From: Eutypa lata
Lineage: Eukaryota; Ascomycota; Sordariomycetes; Xylariales; Diatrypaceae
Length of the DNA stretch: 64,000 nucleotides
Reading direction: 5' to 3'
Assembly (NCBI GenBank): GCA_022661535.1
Contig: JAKULF010000010.1
Coordinates: forward strand, 1,612,001 to 1,676,000
Position numbers and translations under genes: made by a program. The notes beneath the pieces were generated by a model. That model had not been told where the DNA came from. It ran no database searches and saw nothing but the letters and a program-made list of their open reading frames with translations. Positions 35,699 through 46,669 of the stretch are shown in pieces (the first letter of the stretch is position 1; the number at the start of each line of letters is the position of its first letter).

Positions 35699-36565
35699 TT
35701 TCCCCCCTCGCTATCCGAACGAATGGATGGACGAATGAATGAGTGAGTAAATGCGTCCGATTAAGGAAGGGTAATTCTGGAATGGTGCCTTATTCCTAGT
35801 GCTGGAGAACACTGCGAAAGGACGTCGTGATGAGTAGAGTTAAAAGGGAGCCGGGTTTCTTTGGCACAGTGCTCTCGTTGGGAGGGCTGGTAGTTAGAGA
35901 TGGCGGTCAAAGAATGAGAAAGGGTTGTCAGATAAGATGTTCGGGGGGGGGGGACATCTAAATATATCCGGTGACAAGGGTTCCACCCCTACCCCCGAAC
36001 CGCCGAACAAGTCATGAAGGATTCGGCCTAATCTCACCCACTATGACATGGACACGATGGAGCCAATCATAGCAGCCTAATGTGACAGCGTCCTCACGAG
36101 AAACAGGAAGGAGAAAAAAACGAGACACGATACTTGCAGCTTTCAGTCAGGTTCCGGCATCTGGATTTATTCATGTTTTATTCGTATTATACATTATCAT
36201 GAGTCAACTATTCTTTAGTGCGACCTGAATCTCACGAATCAGTCACTTAGCTCGCACCTCCCGCTTTCTATTACTACCATGAGATAGCGCGTGTTGTCCG
36301 TTCTGGTCGTATAGCGTGTCGATCAATCCAGCGGAAAGCTTATCTCAACGTAAGCCTCCACCAGCTTGACTAAAAAGACTCCCATGCCTATTCGAGCCGC
36401 TATTGTCTACTGCATCTGACCCCGAACCTGACTAATCCGATTCGGTGTAGCTCCCATTGGAATCGGTAGCTAGGAATCAGACTTATTAGCACATGCCGCT
36501 GATCTAAGACGCCGCACGATCGAGAGAAACTCCTGACAGTGATGTAGTATCTGGCTTATGGGTAT
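35699..36565. other. Upstream region of POT gene
   Basis: About 870 bases including a run of eleven G at 35943-35953 and the GATA sites. No coding potential seen. Confidence 0.5.
35931..35936 (+). promoter_or_regulatory. GATA (AreA/NIT2-type) site upstream of the POT gene
   Basis: AGATAAG, matching HGATAR, lies about 235 bases before the transporter start; a second (TTATCA, i.e. TGATAA on the minus strand) is at 36194-36199. GATA factors activate nitrogen-scavenging genes, so the position fits, but the motif is short. Confidence 0.3.
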
Positions 36566-37330
36566 CTAGCCCTTCTGCGTTGGCGTGTCTTCGAGGTTGC
36601 TCTTCTCACGCAGGAGCATCTCGTTCAATTTGGTCAGTTCCTGTATGCATGACTTCGTAGTTTCAAGGTTTTTGATACGCCGTTGAAAGGACCCTTGTAT
36701 CTACCTTGAATCATTAGTTCTATAGCCAGGACTAGACTGTTCCCGGTTTGTAGAAGAAGCTTGATGCATAGAGCCTGCCCGACCACGATGAACACCCATG
36801 TCAGGTGTAGCTAGGTTGATCATTCTGTGATTGTCTAAACTGTCCAATATAGACTCTTGGCTTAAATTCAGATCCGGATCTATAGTCCAAACTGGTGGTT
36901 CTGGATCTAAGTTGTTCCAGCTCATATCTTCAGCCGAGGAATATATCATCCATTCGCTTGGCGTTGCCGGCAATGTAGCCAATGAATCGACATCATCAGT
37001 TTGTCGATTGCTCTCCTCATCATTGTTTGATCTTCTTGAATGATGTCGTTGATGGTCGTGAGGTGATCCGCCATTTTGCAGTGTTTCCGATCCAGTCGTG
37101 GTAGAACGAGGAGAGAGTGGCGCGCGAAAGGGATGCCTATCCGAAGCAGCAGGCCTTCTTGTTGCAGGAGTGACACTGTAGCACTCAACCCTGGCCCTCT
37201 TACACCTCCCACAAAGTATCTCATGGCGTTGAAAGCGACAGTCTGGATTCAGGATTGGCCTCGCTGAACCTACGCATCGAAGCTTTTGTTTGGCCACGAC
37301 ATCGACCACAGGCCCCTTGTCAGTATCCAT
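36566..37330 (-). pseudogene. Decayed Zn2Cys6 transcription factor gene
   Basis: From ATG 37330 the frame runs to TAG at 36703-36701 (209 residues), then continues open in the same frame to TAG at 36568-36566 with a heptad-like segment (RRIKNLETTK, ELTKLNEMLLREKSNLE) that looks like the coiled coil normally found in such factors. The zinc cluster is partial: Cys19, Cys40, Cys43 and Cys50 (LCGRCKRARVEC) are present, but where the first CxxC should be the frame reads PVVDVVAK. The alternative frame over 37313-37296 reads ACGRCR, so two indels appear to have shifted and then restored the frame. The gene is probably non-functional or produces a protein without normal DNA binding. Alternatives: sequencing errors, or an unrecognised intron at the TAG (a GTAG donor-like word overlaps it). 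Confidence 0.65.
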
Positions 37331-38131
37331 TACATGAAAGCGAGGGCAAGGCACAGTCAAGTGTGAGAAGAGAGAAGGGCTGACAGAATCTAACCTGCTA
37401 GAAACATCGCAAATTTATATGTAACGCTAACATTAATATGTTTGTCTATCAGAGTTAGAGGTCCAGATTGTGCCCCTGAAATATATGCATAGTAAAGCCT
37501 GGTCCCAGGATCAGCAACATTATCCCTTCTTGACCCAGTTATACCATATCAACAAGGTACTAAACAGTATTATACTTACACCAAGTCATCTTCATCTCTT
37601 TGTTTAAGTATGAAATCAAGAGCCTTAAAACGGAAATATATATAGAGAGCGCAATCAGAGTTACTATGTGAATCCCACTCTCGATGTTTCTCAGCCAGTA
37701 TCACATAGTCTAATTCTAGCTATCTAGCATCTGAACATTCGCTTAAGAGATTATCAAGAACTACAGTGCTGTGATTGTTTTACTTCTAGGGTAAATGAAT
37801 ACGCGATGACTGGAGAAACAGCGATAGACGTCATTGGCCTGAGTTGCATGGACGTCACACAAAGAACTGATGAAACTCCACACTCAAAATTGTTATATCG
37901 AGTAGATGAATAAGACAAAGTCTCACAAGAATAAAATTCTAAGTAAAGGGAATATCAAGTAAGGGGTTCGAAAATACGTAAACCGGATTTATCATTGGCG
38001 CCCAGTTTTGGTGGGGTAAGAACCACGTATGTAGATTAGAAGTGCCCTTTTTATGGATCGAGTATAGAGACGATATTCTCAATCCCCAAAATCTCCAGCC
38101 TTGAGACTTCTATCCTACGTAGGCGTGGTTC
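37331..38131. other. Intergenic between divergent damaged genes
   Basis: About 800 A/T-rich bases separating the Zn2Cys6 and DUF4470 genes, presumably with both promoters; nothing else seen. Confidence 0.5.
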
Positions 38132-40892
38132 ATGTGCAATATGTCTACATCCGAAGAGCAATCAGCGCAATCCCGAGCTCAAGGCAATGAGCTGTACCGC
38201 AAGGGTCTTTTCGATGAAGCAATCGAAGCTTATTCCACAGCCCACGAGCTTGCCCCACAAGATCATGCCCCCCTCGCAAATCTTTCTGCGGTTTACTTTG
38301 AGCAGGGCGACTATGGTCATGCGGGCCTGTACACCTTGAAGGCAGTGATATCGCCAATATAAGGTGGCCGAAATGAAACAACTAAAGAGCAAAAACTGTA
38401 TCTGAAGCAAACAAAAGCACAACTGTTTTCACTTGAACTAGATAATCCCAAAAGATATTTACCAGAAATACCATCCAGCATCGAACGCGAAAGTTTAGAG
38501 GCCTCTATTACAGCATACGAAATGGATATGGACACTCGGCTATTGAGAAAGAAACTTCTGGATGAGATTCCCAGGTACAAGCCGTACTTGTACGTACATC
38601 TTCATCCTTAAAAACAGTATATTGCTAACTCAGAAAAGGCAAGATGAACCTGAGTCTTATCCCATTGGCCATGACATGGTTGTGCCAGAATGGGATGGCA
38701 GTATGAAAGACATTCCGGCTGATCGCATCGCCTGGTTGTTTGCCGGTATTGGAGATGCACGCCATTTCTTCGGGACCATTTCATACATTTGGACGGAAGA
38801 ATTACAGGGCATGCCTAGAAAGAACTACCATTTCACTCTTCTTGACCTCAAACCTTCTTCGCTTGCCAGAAATCTGTTGTTATTCCAACTCCTATCAGAT
38901 CTCAGACCCTTTCGACTCGGCGGAGACGGTGACGAGACTATGGCTTGCATAATATACGTATACGGCCTGCAGATAATGTCCTCTTACGCTTATGATGTGC
39001 TCCAGAAGACACTTGGTAAACTAATCGATAAAGTCTCAAAAGGAGAAGCCATAGCTAGGTGGATCTACGTCCCAGACTCTCAACGCAGTGCACTTAATCA
39101 CCACCTTCGTGCATGGCAGCGGCACCTCGATGGGAAATACGATGCTCCGTCATTCCGGAAATGGGGTATCCAGCAGGACCATATGGAGAGAATGAGCCGT
39201 CTGAGCACGCAGGGAAGAACGCACGACCAAATCCCACCATTTTTGCGACTCTGATCAAGTGATGTACGAGACCTTCGGCATCATGCTACCGAACGCTAGC
39301 CTATTACGCAAACATGAACCTACACTTCACCGACTGATAAAGAATCTCAAGCCTAATAACCTCCAGGCTGAACAGCGTGTCAGGGATTACCTGGACAAGA
39401 ATTGGAAGCCCAACGTCACAATTATTGACGTAGACTGGGATATTCGGAGAGAGACTGACGAGAGTTCTGATCCTTATATCTTCAGTAACCCGTCCAAACT
39501 GGGTTGGAAGCTGAATAGTGCCCCCAATGAGTCCGATGCGAGATTAGCTGGGCTTACTAGCACATCTGCTTACTTTGAGGGGTTTTTCAATATGGTTTCC
39601 GGCGCACTGAAACAACTAGAAGAGAGGCTCACCGTTGAGGTTGTAATTGGGGAAATGAGCGACTGCTTCGAACGTATCCACCTCGACGCTTTCACTCTTC
39701 GTGACGAGATGCAAGGGAATGCTGACCCTCAATCGTTCCCGAAAAAGTATGATCGAATACATATGAGCAACATTCCGTAAGTCGCGCCATCTTAATTCTA
39801 ACGAAGAGAACCTACAACTAATCACTATAAAGGGATTATATCGGTGGCCCACTTACCGCATTCTTATACGGAAGTCCGATCTTGAGCTCCAAAGGGCGGC
39901 CGGCGTTAAGCTCCTGTGTCAGGCTGAATACGTTTGCTTTCGACGACCATAAAAATTTCCTCGCGGAATATACCCTCATGGGCGATGAGAAGACAGTCGA
40001 AGCGCATTTCGGAGTTAGATTAAGAGAAGACTCCCCATCCCTTCAATGGGGTAAAAAGGACCTGAAATTGAGCGACTACACGTGGTGGGCAGCAGCAAAG
40101 GAACAACTAACCACTCACGAGAAACTGTCCCGACCAACGCTCCGGAAATTCCTCCACATGCACCTACTTAAGATATGCATTCCATATCCACGACCGAAAT
40201 GGGATCAGGAGCTGGTACACGCCCCTCTAAACCCTACCACGCTATTTCGACTCATAGCCCGAATGCAGGAAATAGGCTATCCCGCCCACTGGTTCTCCGA
40301 AATACTCCAAGAAATCTTCGAGGGAAGGCTGGCTACTACGGCGAGAGCTCCGAGACAGAAAACAGTGGATGAAAAGGCCCTGAAGCATGCTTATCCTGCT
40401 ATAAATACCAGCTTGAGACCCTTTACGGCTGAACTCACCACTCTTGGCGCTCTTTGGAGACGCCTGCTCAAGTTCGGGTTGCTACTCCCTAAGGGGCTGC
40501 TACCGGACCTCAGCACTATCCGGAAGTACCAGATTGCTTTCCCCGCCCACCAGGATGATTACCTGAGTAGACCCCATTTTATGCTGGTCTTTTGGAATTC
40601 CGAGATGGGAGACCCGCCGAGAGATATCAGGAGGACGCTGCTTGACGATGAACACGGGGACCGGTCCGAGAAAGCGAAGCGCGTTCGGGAGAGCGGGCTT
40701 CATGTCCTAACCACTTTTAAATGGTCCACCCTGACGAGGACTGCCTCGTTCTGGCTGCGAAGCGACACGATAGAGGAGATGGTCCAGGGAAGGTGGAAGG
40801 CGTATATATGGAGATCGGATACCTACAAAAGGGTCACTGAGGGTGTTCTAGTGCACAGCGCTGTGGAGAAAATCGCTGAATGGGTTGAATAA
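38132..40892 (+). pseudogene. TPR plus DUF4470 protein gene, apparently disrupted
   Basis: Coding blocks: 38132-38589 (in-frame TAA at 38360-38362), 38639-39780 (with a frame change near 39215), and 39833-40892. The start encodes a TPR (GNELYRKGLFDEAIEAYSTA, LANLSAVYFEQGDY). After splicing at 38590-38638 comes the DUF4470 core (PESYPIGHDMVVPEWDGS, WLFAGIGDARHFFGTI, NYHFTLLDLKPSSLARNLL). The frame then ends at 39254, while the next frame reads HHFCDSDQVMYETFGIMLP, which continues the family pattern. The last intron (39777-39832) restores DYIGGPLTAFLYGSP. The C-terminus is long and intact. DUF4470 proteins are uncharacterised. The TAA could be avoided by a weak 48-base intron (38316-38363), but the frame change has no good splice explanation. 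Confidence 0.65.
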
Positions 40893-41235
40893 AGGACTAG
40901 AAAACGGGATGTACGTATCTAACCTGAACCCTGTGATTGGCTCTACAACGATCTCTTATAAAAAAAAAAATGTTTGGCAAGCAGAAAAAAATCCCCATCA
41001 TATATATGTTTAGAAAGAGTAATCACCGTATATTTCAAGTCGGATAAAAATTCATAGAAACGTTGAGCGTTGGTTGATTTTATGTATAATTTTTTTTTTT
41101 GATGTTGAAATACTACAGATATCTACAAAGTCCCTTCTTAATACCAATCTATATTCTATATACTTCATACCTTCTCGCTGTCTTATAGTACTTCATCACT
41201 ACAGCAGCTTCTCAGTTGGTAACATTCCATGGCCC
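40893..41235. other. Intergenic between convergent genes
   Basis: About 340 bases with A and T homopolymer runs (40961-40971, 41090-41100); 3' ends only. Confidence 0.5.
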
Positions 41236-41826
41236 TCAGTTTTGCAACTGTCGTATAATCTCGGTAAGGGGAGACCCGGGTTTGGCTTGCGTGAACTGTT
41301 GTAAGAATGGCCCGATCTGGGTTTGACCTACCTTCTGGCCTAGCACATTGAGAAAAAACTTGATGTCGGTCTCAAGAGTCTCATGTCTTTCTTCGAGTTT
41401 CGCACACTTAGACTCTAACTCTTCACAGCTAATATCGCACATGTGGGTATCTCCACTGTTGTCCTGGAAAACCGGCCGGGCTCGGAAGCCGCCGCGCTGG
41501 ATTCCATCGTTGTTACTCTGTGCAAATGGGAGTGGGAGCGGATGAGTCTGGCCCTGAGCTCCGGATTTGCTCTTCTGATGATAATTCGGATCGAAGTTCT
41601 TTCCCTTGTACCGGGGGTTAGGGTTGTCCTGCACCGGGGCAATGTTCGGTATATTGCCGTCATTTTTTTGATTGATGTAGCGACCGGAAGGTGGATGGCC
41701 ACCTCGCGAGACTCCACGATTGCCATTTCCGATGCTTGCTCCTCGGTTAATATGGCCCTGGTGCCCTCCACGAAGCATGTTGTGGAAAGGTTGGGTCTGC
41801 TCGTCGTTTGAACTGAAGGGATTCAT
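41236..41826 (-). CDS. Uncharacterised Gly/Arg/Asn-rich protein with C-terminal coiled coil
   Basis: A single frame of 196 residues from the first ATG at 41826; codons before it are open but lack ATG. Residues 15-60 are rich in RGG/RGA/NRG units (LRGGHQGHINRGAS, NRGVSRGGHPP), and another RGG occurs at IQRGGFRARP, similar to RNA-binding RGG tracts. The C-terminal third is a predicted helix (CEELESKCAKLEERHETLETD, in heptads) followed by a Gln-rich end. No family is recognised. RNA association is only a suggestion from composition. Confidence 0.6.
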   Translation of the reverse strand: MNPFSSNDEQTQPFHNMLRGGHQGHINRGASIGNGNRGVSRGGHPPSGRYINQKNDGNIPNIAPVQDNPNPRYKGKNFDPNYHQKSKSGAQGQTHPLPLPFAQSNNDGIQRGGFRARPVFQDNSGDTHMCDISCEELESKCAKLEERHETLETDIKFFLNVLGQKVGQTQIGPFLQQFTQAKPGSPLTEIIRQLQN

Positions 41827-44169
41827 AATGGTATTATTTAGTATAGTCAAGCTGCTTTTGATATCAGGAGAGGTCTTCGATTTCTGCAGTATGTGGATGG
41901 GGAAAATCAAGGTAGGATGTATGCATGACGGCCCCTATTTATTTCTATGGGTTTTCTTTATGCCGTATAAACCCTAATATTAGCCAACAATGACATTGTA
42001 TAACTCTAGGGCCATTGTATATATAAATAACTCCTTGTCTCGTAGCGACCCCTAATTCTTTGAGCAGTTAGAAAATACCCCTATCTTTGTTCTCTGATTG
42101 GTAGACATTGCCTTGAATATCGATTATTCTCTCAATGAGCGGCCTTCACGAACTTAGAACTCTTTATATAGACAATTCAGAATAAGAAGTACCACTAGAT
42201 TTACTTTTAATCTACCGTCTGCCTATCGAAACGTGGTTTACAACTTGGGTCGCCATTGTATTTTAGATGCTATTGTGTCATTGAGATACAAGAACAAATA
42301 TTTATTACCTAATTATTTTTCCTTGTCTCTCTTGCGATATAGTTACACGAAGCAGTGATCGAAACAAAGCGATCATCTTTAATGACTAGATTAACAGATA
42401 TCTAACCGAGGTCGCTCGTCACTATTTAGCTGTATTATAGGAACCAAACAAACAAAACAGGTAGCCAATATTTTGCCCAGCCCTGTGACTGCTTTACCTT
42501 TATATAGCTGAAGCTACAATTTGGAGAGAGTGATCCCGAAGGGTAGAAGTAATGCTACTAAGGACTGTGGGAAAATTACTAAGTAACAAAGATACAAATG
42601 ATGTCACATTGTAAAAACATTCGCGATTTTGATAGTAGACGCAATGTCATTGATTCTAGCTAAAGACGTAGATATCTTACTTTTGGTACTGGCCGTTATT
42701 CATTTATTATTCGTTGTTTATTTCTCAAAGTTAACTACTACAAATTAGTTACAACCACTACCAGGGCTGCCACATAGCAACTAACCTGCAAAACGGATAA
42801 ACCTTTAAGGTGACAAATATAATTATCAACTAAACACTACGTACTTAAAGATATGAAAATGGCAAGACCCTAATTCGGATTGTTTAAACTAAACATAACT
42901 AGGAGTAGCATATGGCTTCTGTTAAATTCTATGTATTTCTTTATAAAGCGCCTAGGCAGTCTCTTAAACCATATATGCTTATTTTGACTGGTTAGCTAAA
43001 AGATCATGGTAGTATTAGAACTATTATAATGGCGCATAGGTTACTATAGGTCCTTAGCAGACACTGGCTGCTTACAAATGCTTCATAGATATCTATATGG
43101 TTCGAAAGTAGTTACGCTTAACAAATATTTGTAATAACCACTTTCTTATCAGTCCAAGTACTGGCCAAACCTAACGTTGTATTTGACCTAACCAGTAATT
43201 CTTCATCTATCTATTAAGAGGTGCGGGTCATAACAGTCTTTATTGGTAGCACAACAGATTAGCTACATTACCTCGTCAAAATTCTCGTTGCAGCCGACAT
43301 GGTGCTCATGTGGATCAAACTAGCAAAGCCTTGAGTAAGATATTAGCTCAAGAGCACAACAGCAGTTCATACTACCGACACAGGTGGTTCATTTTCTCTG
43401 CTTACCTGCAGAGACCCGAGAGTCTCATCATGAAACAACCTCCTAAGGTTCTACAATTTGATTAGCTAAAGTCTACATCCATCCATATTAGGCAACGAGA
43501 GAAGAGCACCACTTGATCATTGGCTAGAACCAAGACAAAAGATTTCACATAGCGCAGCCTACTTTGTTGCAATCGGCTATGACGTGTGTAAGAAAGAGGA
43601 ACACAAATGGTTGGGCCCCCTACCCCCTTTTCCAGGCTAAACCGAGTCTTCATCGACTGCCCTAGTCTATCTAAACTCCATGCCTAATGTGCCTGCTATT
43701 GCCAGCATCAAGCCGGGAGGTCTTTTATAGTAGGCAAGCGTTTGAGATATTTCTATAGTTATATCTTGTAGAAACTACCGACTGGATTGGTGCTATCAAG
43801 GCCTTACATCTGACCTCACAGCATTGAGATGCCTATCAGCATGCGCGGAGTTCCGTAACACAACATGGAGATGCATATGCGATTCAGATACTCCACCAAT
43901 TGATCATAGTCGCCAACCCATCAGTAACATTCTTATTCAGGCAAAATATATAGAAGGTTCTAGTGGCCTTAAGTAGCTTATCATTACCAATTAGGTGTCG
44001 AACGATACGTCGACGATTTGGCCCAGAGCCTCGTTTTGTTAATGTCCCCTTCCCCCTCTTTTTTTCTCCGGCAACTTTTCTTTCATCCTTGGTGTCTATG
44101 TTCGACTTTTTGGACTTATTTTTATCTCATTCAATACCCCGCGTATAAACATTAAGCACTGCTCCCATA
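41827..44169. other. Gene-poor A/T-rich region
   Basis: About 2.3 kb with dense stops on both strands and no supported gene. Short frames at 43462-43653 and 43963-44148 lack motifs. It may be an eroded repeat. Confidence 0.55.
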
Positions 44170-45088
44170 ATGAGCGACGCAGACCTCTACATCTCGAACG
44201 GAGACTGCTACTACGGAGAGGGTCAGATCTCAGATCCGCATTTCATTCCGTGCGGGAATAGTGCCATCTCAGGGACCCAATCATGCTGCTACCAGGGAGA
44301 TTTCTGCTTGTCCACTAATGTGTGCTACGACAACGACAGTACGCTATCTGGTTCCTCATATCTGGCATTTACATTGAAGCTAACTTAGAATAGCGGCTGT
44401 CACGTACATAACTGGGTGTACGGATGCAACCTTTTCATCGTCTAATTGTCCACACAAGCCGGGGTATCCAGATCAGCAGTGGGTTGCACTAGCAAGGTGT
44501 GAGGGGGATGACAGTGACCTTTTCTCAGGATGCGACCACCACAAGGATGAAATCCAAATAAAGCACGAAGATTGTACATGCGATGCAGCGTCCGCTTTGA
44601 TATCAAACCCGGCTAGCGGACAGCCTACTCTGAACCAAATCGGACTACTTCCAACTACGCCCAGAGGAACAATCTCGTTTAACCCGACGGCTCTTCCGAC
44701 CGCCACAGCGTCGGCTTCTAAGTCCGGGCTTTCTACCAGCGCTAAAGTAGGCATCGGCGCCGGTGTTGGTGTCGGCATTCCTGTCATAATCGTGGCCATT
44801 TTCTTGCTCTGGTTCATTCGCCGGAAGAAGTCTAAACAGCAAGGAGGACTTCAGTCCGAGGGACCTCCCCAAGGCCCACAGCAAGAGACCGACGGTCCTC
44901 TTGTACCGATGCAGCATTCGCCGCCGCCTGTCTATAAATCTGGTAGTAGTCTTTATGGAGCCTCTTCAGTGTCTTTCATCTCACCACAGAGCACAGGGAA
45001 CACAGACAAACCGCAGTCAGGTGGTGGTGGGCATATGAGGACTGGGTCAAACATGGATTCGATTTCTGAGTACCATATCAACAAATGA
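44170..45088 (+). CDS. Cys-rich single-pass membrane protein
   Basis: Exons 44170-44338 and 44394-45088 give 287 residues; the 55-base intron has a GCTAAC branch, and the second of two close AG acceptors is used because the first leads to a stop. The N-terminal 130 residues have regularly placed Cys (DCYYGEGQ, FIPCGN, QSCCYQGDFCLSTNVCY, TGCTDATFSSSNCP, ARCEGDD, EDCTCD), probably disulphide-bonded. A Ser/Thr/Pro stalk, a membrane segment (residues about 197-219, VGIGAGVGVGIPVIIVAIFL) and a RRKKSK stop-transfer follow, then a Pro/Gly/Gln-rich tail. No N-terminal signal peptide is evident, so the membrane segment may act as the signal anchor, or a leader exon is missed. This layout is common in fungal surface proteins of unknown function. 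Confidence 0.82.
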
Positions 45089-45835
45089 TGACATTCGATG
45101 TAACTCCGATCTTCCGGGGGTCAGAACAAGTAGAGAGTTGCGATGGGCTATCTAGAGCATAACTAAGTGATTGAGGTTTGAGCACACGTTTATCCACACA
45201 CAAATATGCACTCGTTACGTAGCTTTCAAGTTATTATTTAACACCTTCATGAGGATTCTGCCACATGTCGTCTCTTCTTACGTATAATAACATCTATAGT
45301 TCGGAAATTCTCTTCTGAGCTACCGTTAACATGAATATCGTCTAACTTAGCTATAAAATGGGAAGAAAAAGAGGCCAAGTCGTTTCATTTATTCCGTATT
45401 GTTGAACACATACTTTTGACACCAACCCCATTATGATATATTCTCTTTTCCGAAAATGATCGTTGGTATGGTAGCTGTGTGCCCGAGCAAGTTTACTAAC
45501 TATGTACTTAGTAGCAGACCAGTCGTACGAAGTGTGTACGTACGTGCATAATTCTGTAATAAATCAGCCCGCCGATCTGCAGATCCACAGCGGATGGCGC
45601 CTCATAATTGGATAGATTTCTGACCGCCCCCTCAAACGAGCATCTAGAAAACAAAGGCGGCATGACAGCTAAATTTTAACATAAATTATGCGATAAGAGA
45701 TTCTTTTCACATCTCTCTTATATTTCATACCCAAGTGAGAAGAAGCAAGAGAGAAGACAAAAGACGCACGCAGATGCCCCGACAGCTGCTCAGCACCCAC
45801 TTATCACTCACTACACACCTACGTCGTTAACCGCC
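45089..45835. other. Intergenic, promoter of vWA gene
   Basis: About 750 bases; nothing coding seen. The last 60 bases are a CA-rich leader typical of fungal transcripts. Confidence 0.5.
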
Positions 45836-46669
45836 ATGGCCCAAAATTTGCAGGATGAAGAAGTGTGGCCTACATTCGCGACCCCAGTCTCTGATGATGA
45901 GGCCGGGGCCGGGATCGATGTGAGCAACTACGATGAGACGCTGGGGTTCCTCCGGTGCTTCGACACCATGTTCATCGTCGACGACTCGGCGCACATGCAG
46001 CCGTACTGGAGCGATGTGGGGCAGCTGCTCGAGACGCTCAGTAGCGTCTGCGCGAAGCACGACCCGGACGGCATCGACATCTACTTCCTCAACCACCGGC
46101 CCAAGAGCCTGCTGCCGAGCCTCTCGGTGCGCAAGTCGGGGTACCGCGGGATCGGCGGGCCGGAGGCCAAGAAGAACAGCAAGACGGCGGCGGCCATCTT
46201 CAACAAGGTCAAGCCGGGCGGGAAGTGCAACCTCGGGGCGCGGCTGACGAAGATCCTCAACTGGTACTGCGACAAGCTGAAGGCGGACGACGAGGAGGCC
46301 GCGCTCAACCTCATCGTCATCACGGCGGGCGTGTTCGAGGACGACATCCGCACCCCGCTCATCAACGTCGCCCGCATGCTCGACGACCTGAAGATGCCCG
46401 AGCACCAGGTCGGCATCCAGCTCTTCAACATCCGCCCGGACGCCGCCGTGCAGGAGGCCTTCGACTACCTGGACGACGAGCTGCACAAGGAGGCGCGCAC
46501 GCGGGACATCGTCGACACCACGACCTGGACGGGGACGGCCGGGAACCTCTCTTCGGACGACCTACTGAAGGTGATCCTGGGCGCTGTGGTCAAGAAGCTA
46601 GATCAGCGCAAGTCTGCCCTGGCTTTGAACAAGTCAAAGTCGGTTCGGGTGAAACGCTATGATGATTAA
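45836..46669 (+). CDS. von Willebrand factor A (vWA)-domain protein
   Basis: A single exon of 277 residues in a CCATGG start context. The vWA fold starts at FDTMFIVDDSAHM (residues 42-54), then ETLSSVCAKHDPDGIDIYFLN, GARLTKILNWYC, NLIVITAGVFEDD and VGIQLFNIRPD, matching the beta-alpha order of fungal cytosolic vWA proteins. The metal-site motif DxSxS reads D49-D-S51-A-H53, so its last Ser is His; metal binding may be altered. There is no signal peptide or membrane segment. Such proteins are widespread in Pezizomycotina, often of unknown function. The coding region is very GC-rich against A/T-rich flanks. Confidence 0.88.
   Translation: MAQNLQDEEVWPTFATPVSDDEAGAGIDVSNYDETLGFLRCFDTMFIVDDSAHMQPYWSDVGQLLETLSSVCAKHDPDGIDIYFLNHRPKSLLPSLSVRKSGYRGIGGPEAKKNSKTAAAIFNKVKPGGKCNLGARLTKILNWYCDKLKADDEEAALNLIVITAGVFEDDIRTPLINVARMLDDLKMPEHQVGIQLFNIRPDAAVQEAFDYLDDELHKEARTRDIVDTTTWTGTAGNLSSDDLLKVILGAVVKKLDQRKSALALNKSKSVRVKRYDD

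Noticed and set aside
45827..46486. Minus-strand 219-codon frame
   Set aside because: Antisense to the vWA gene; its length is explained by GC-rich codons lacking stops on the opposite strand.
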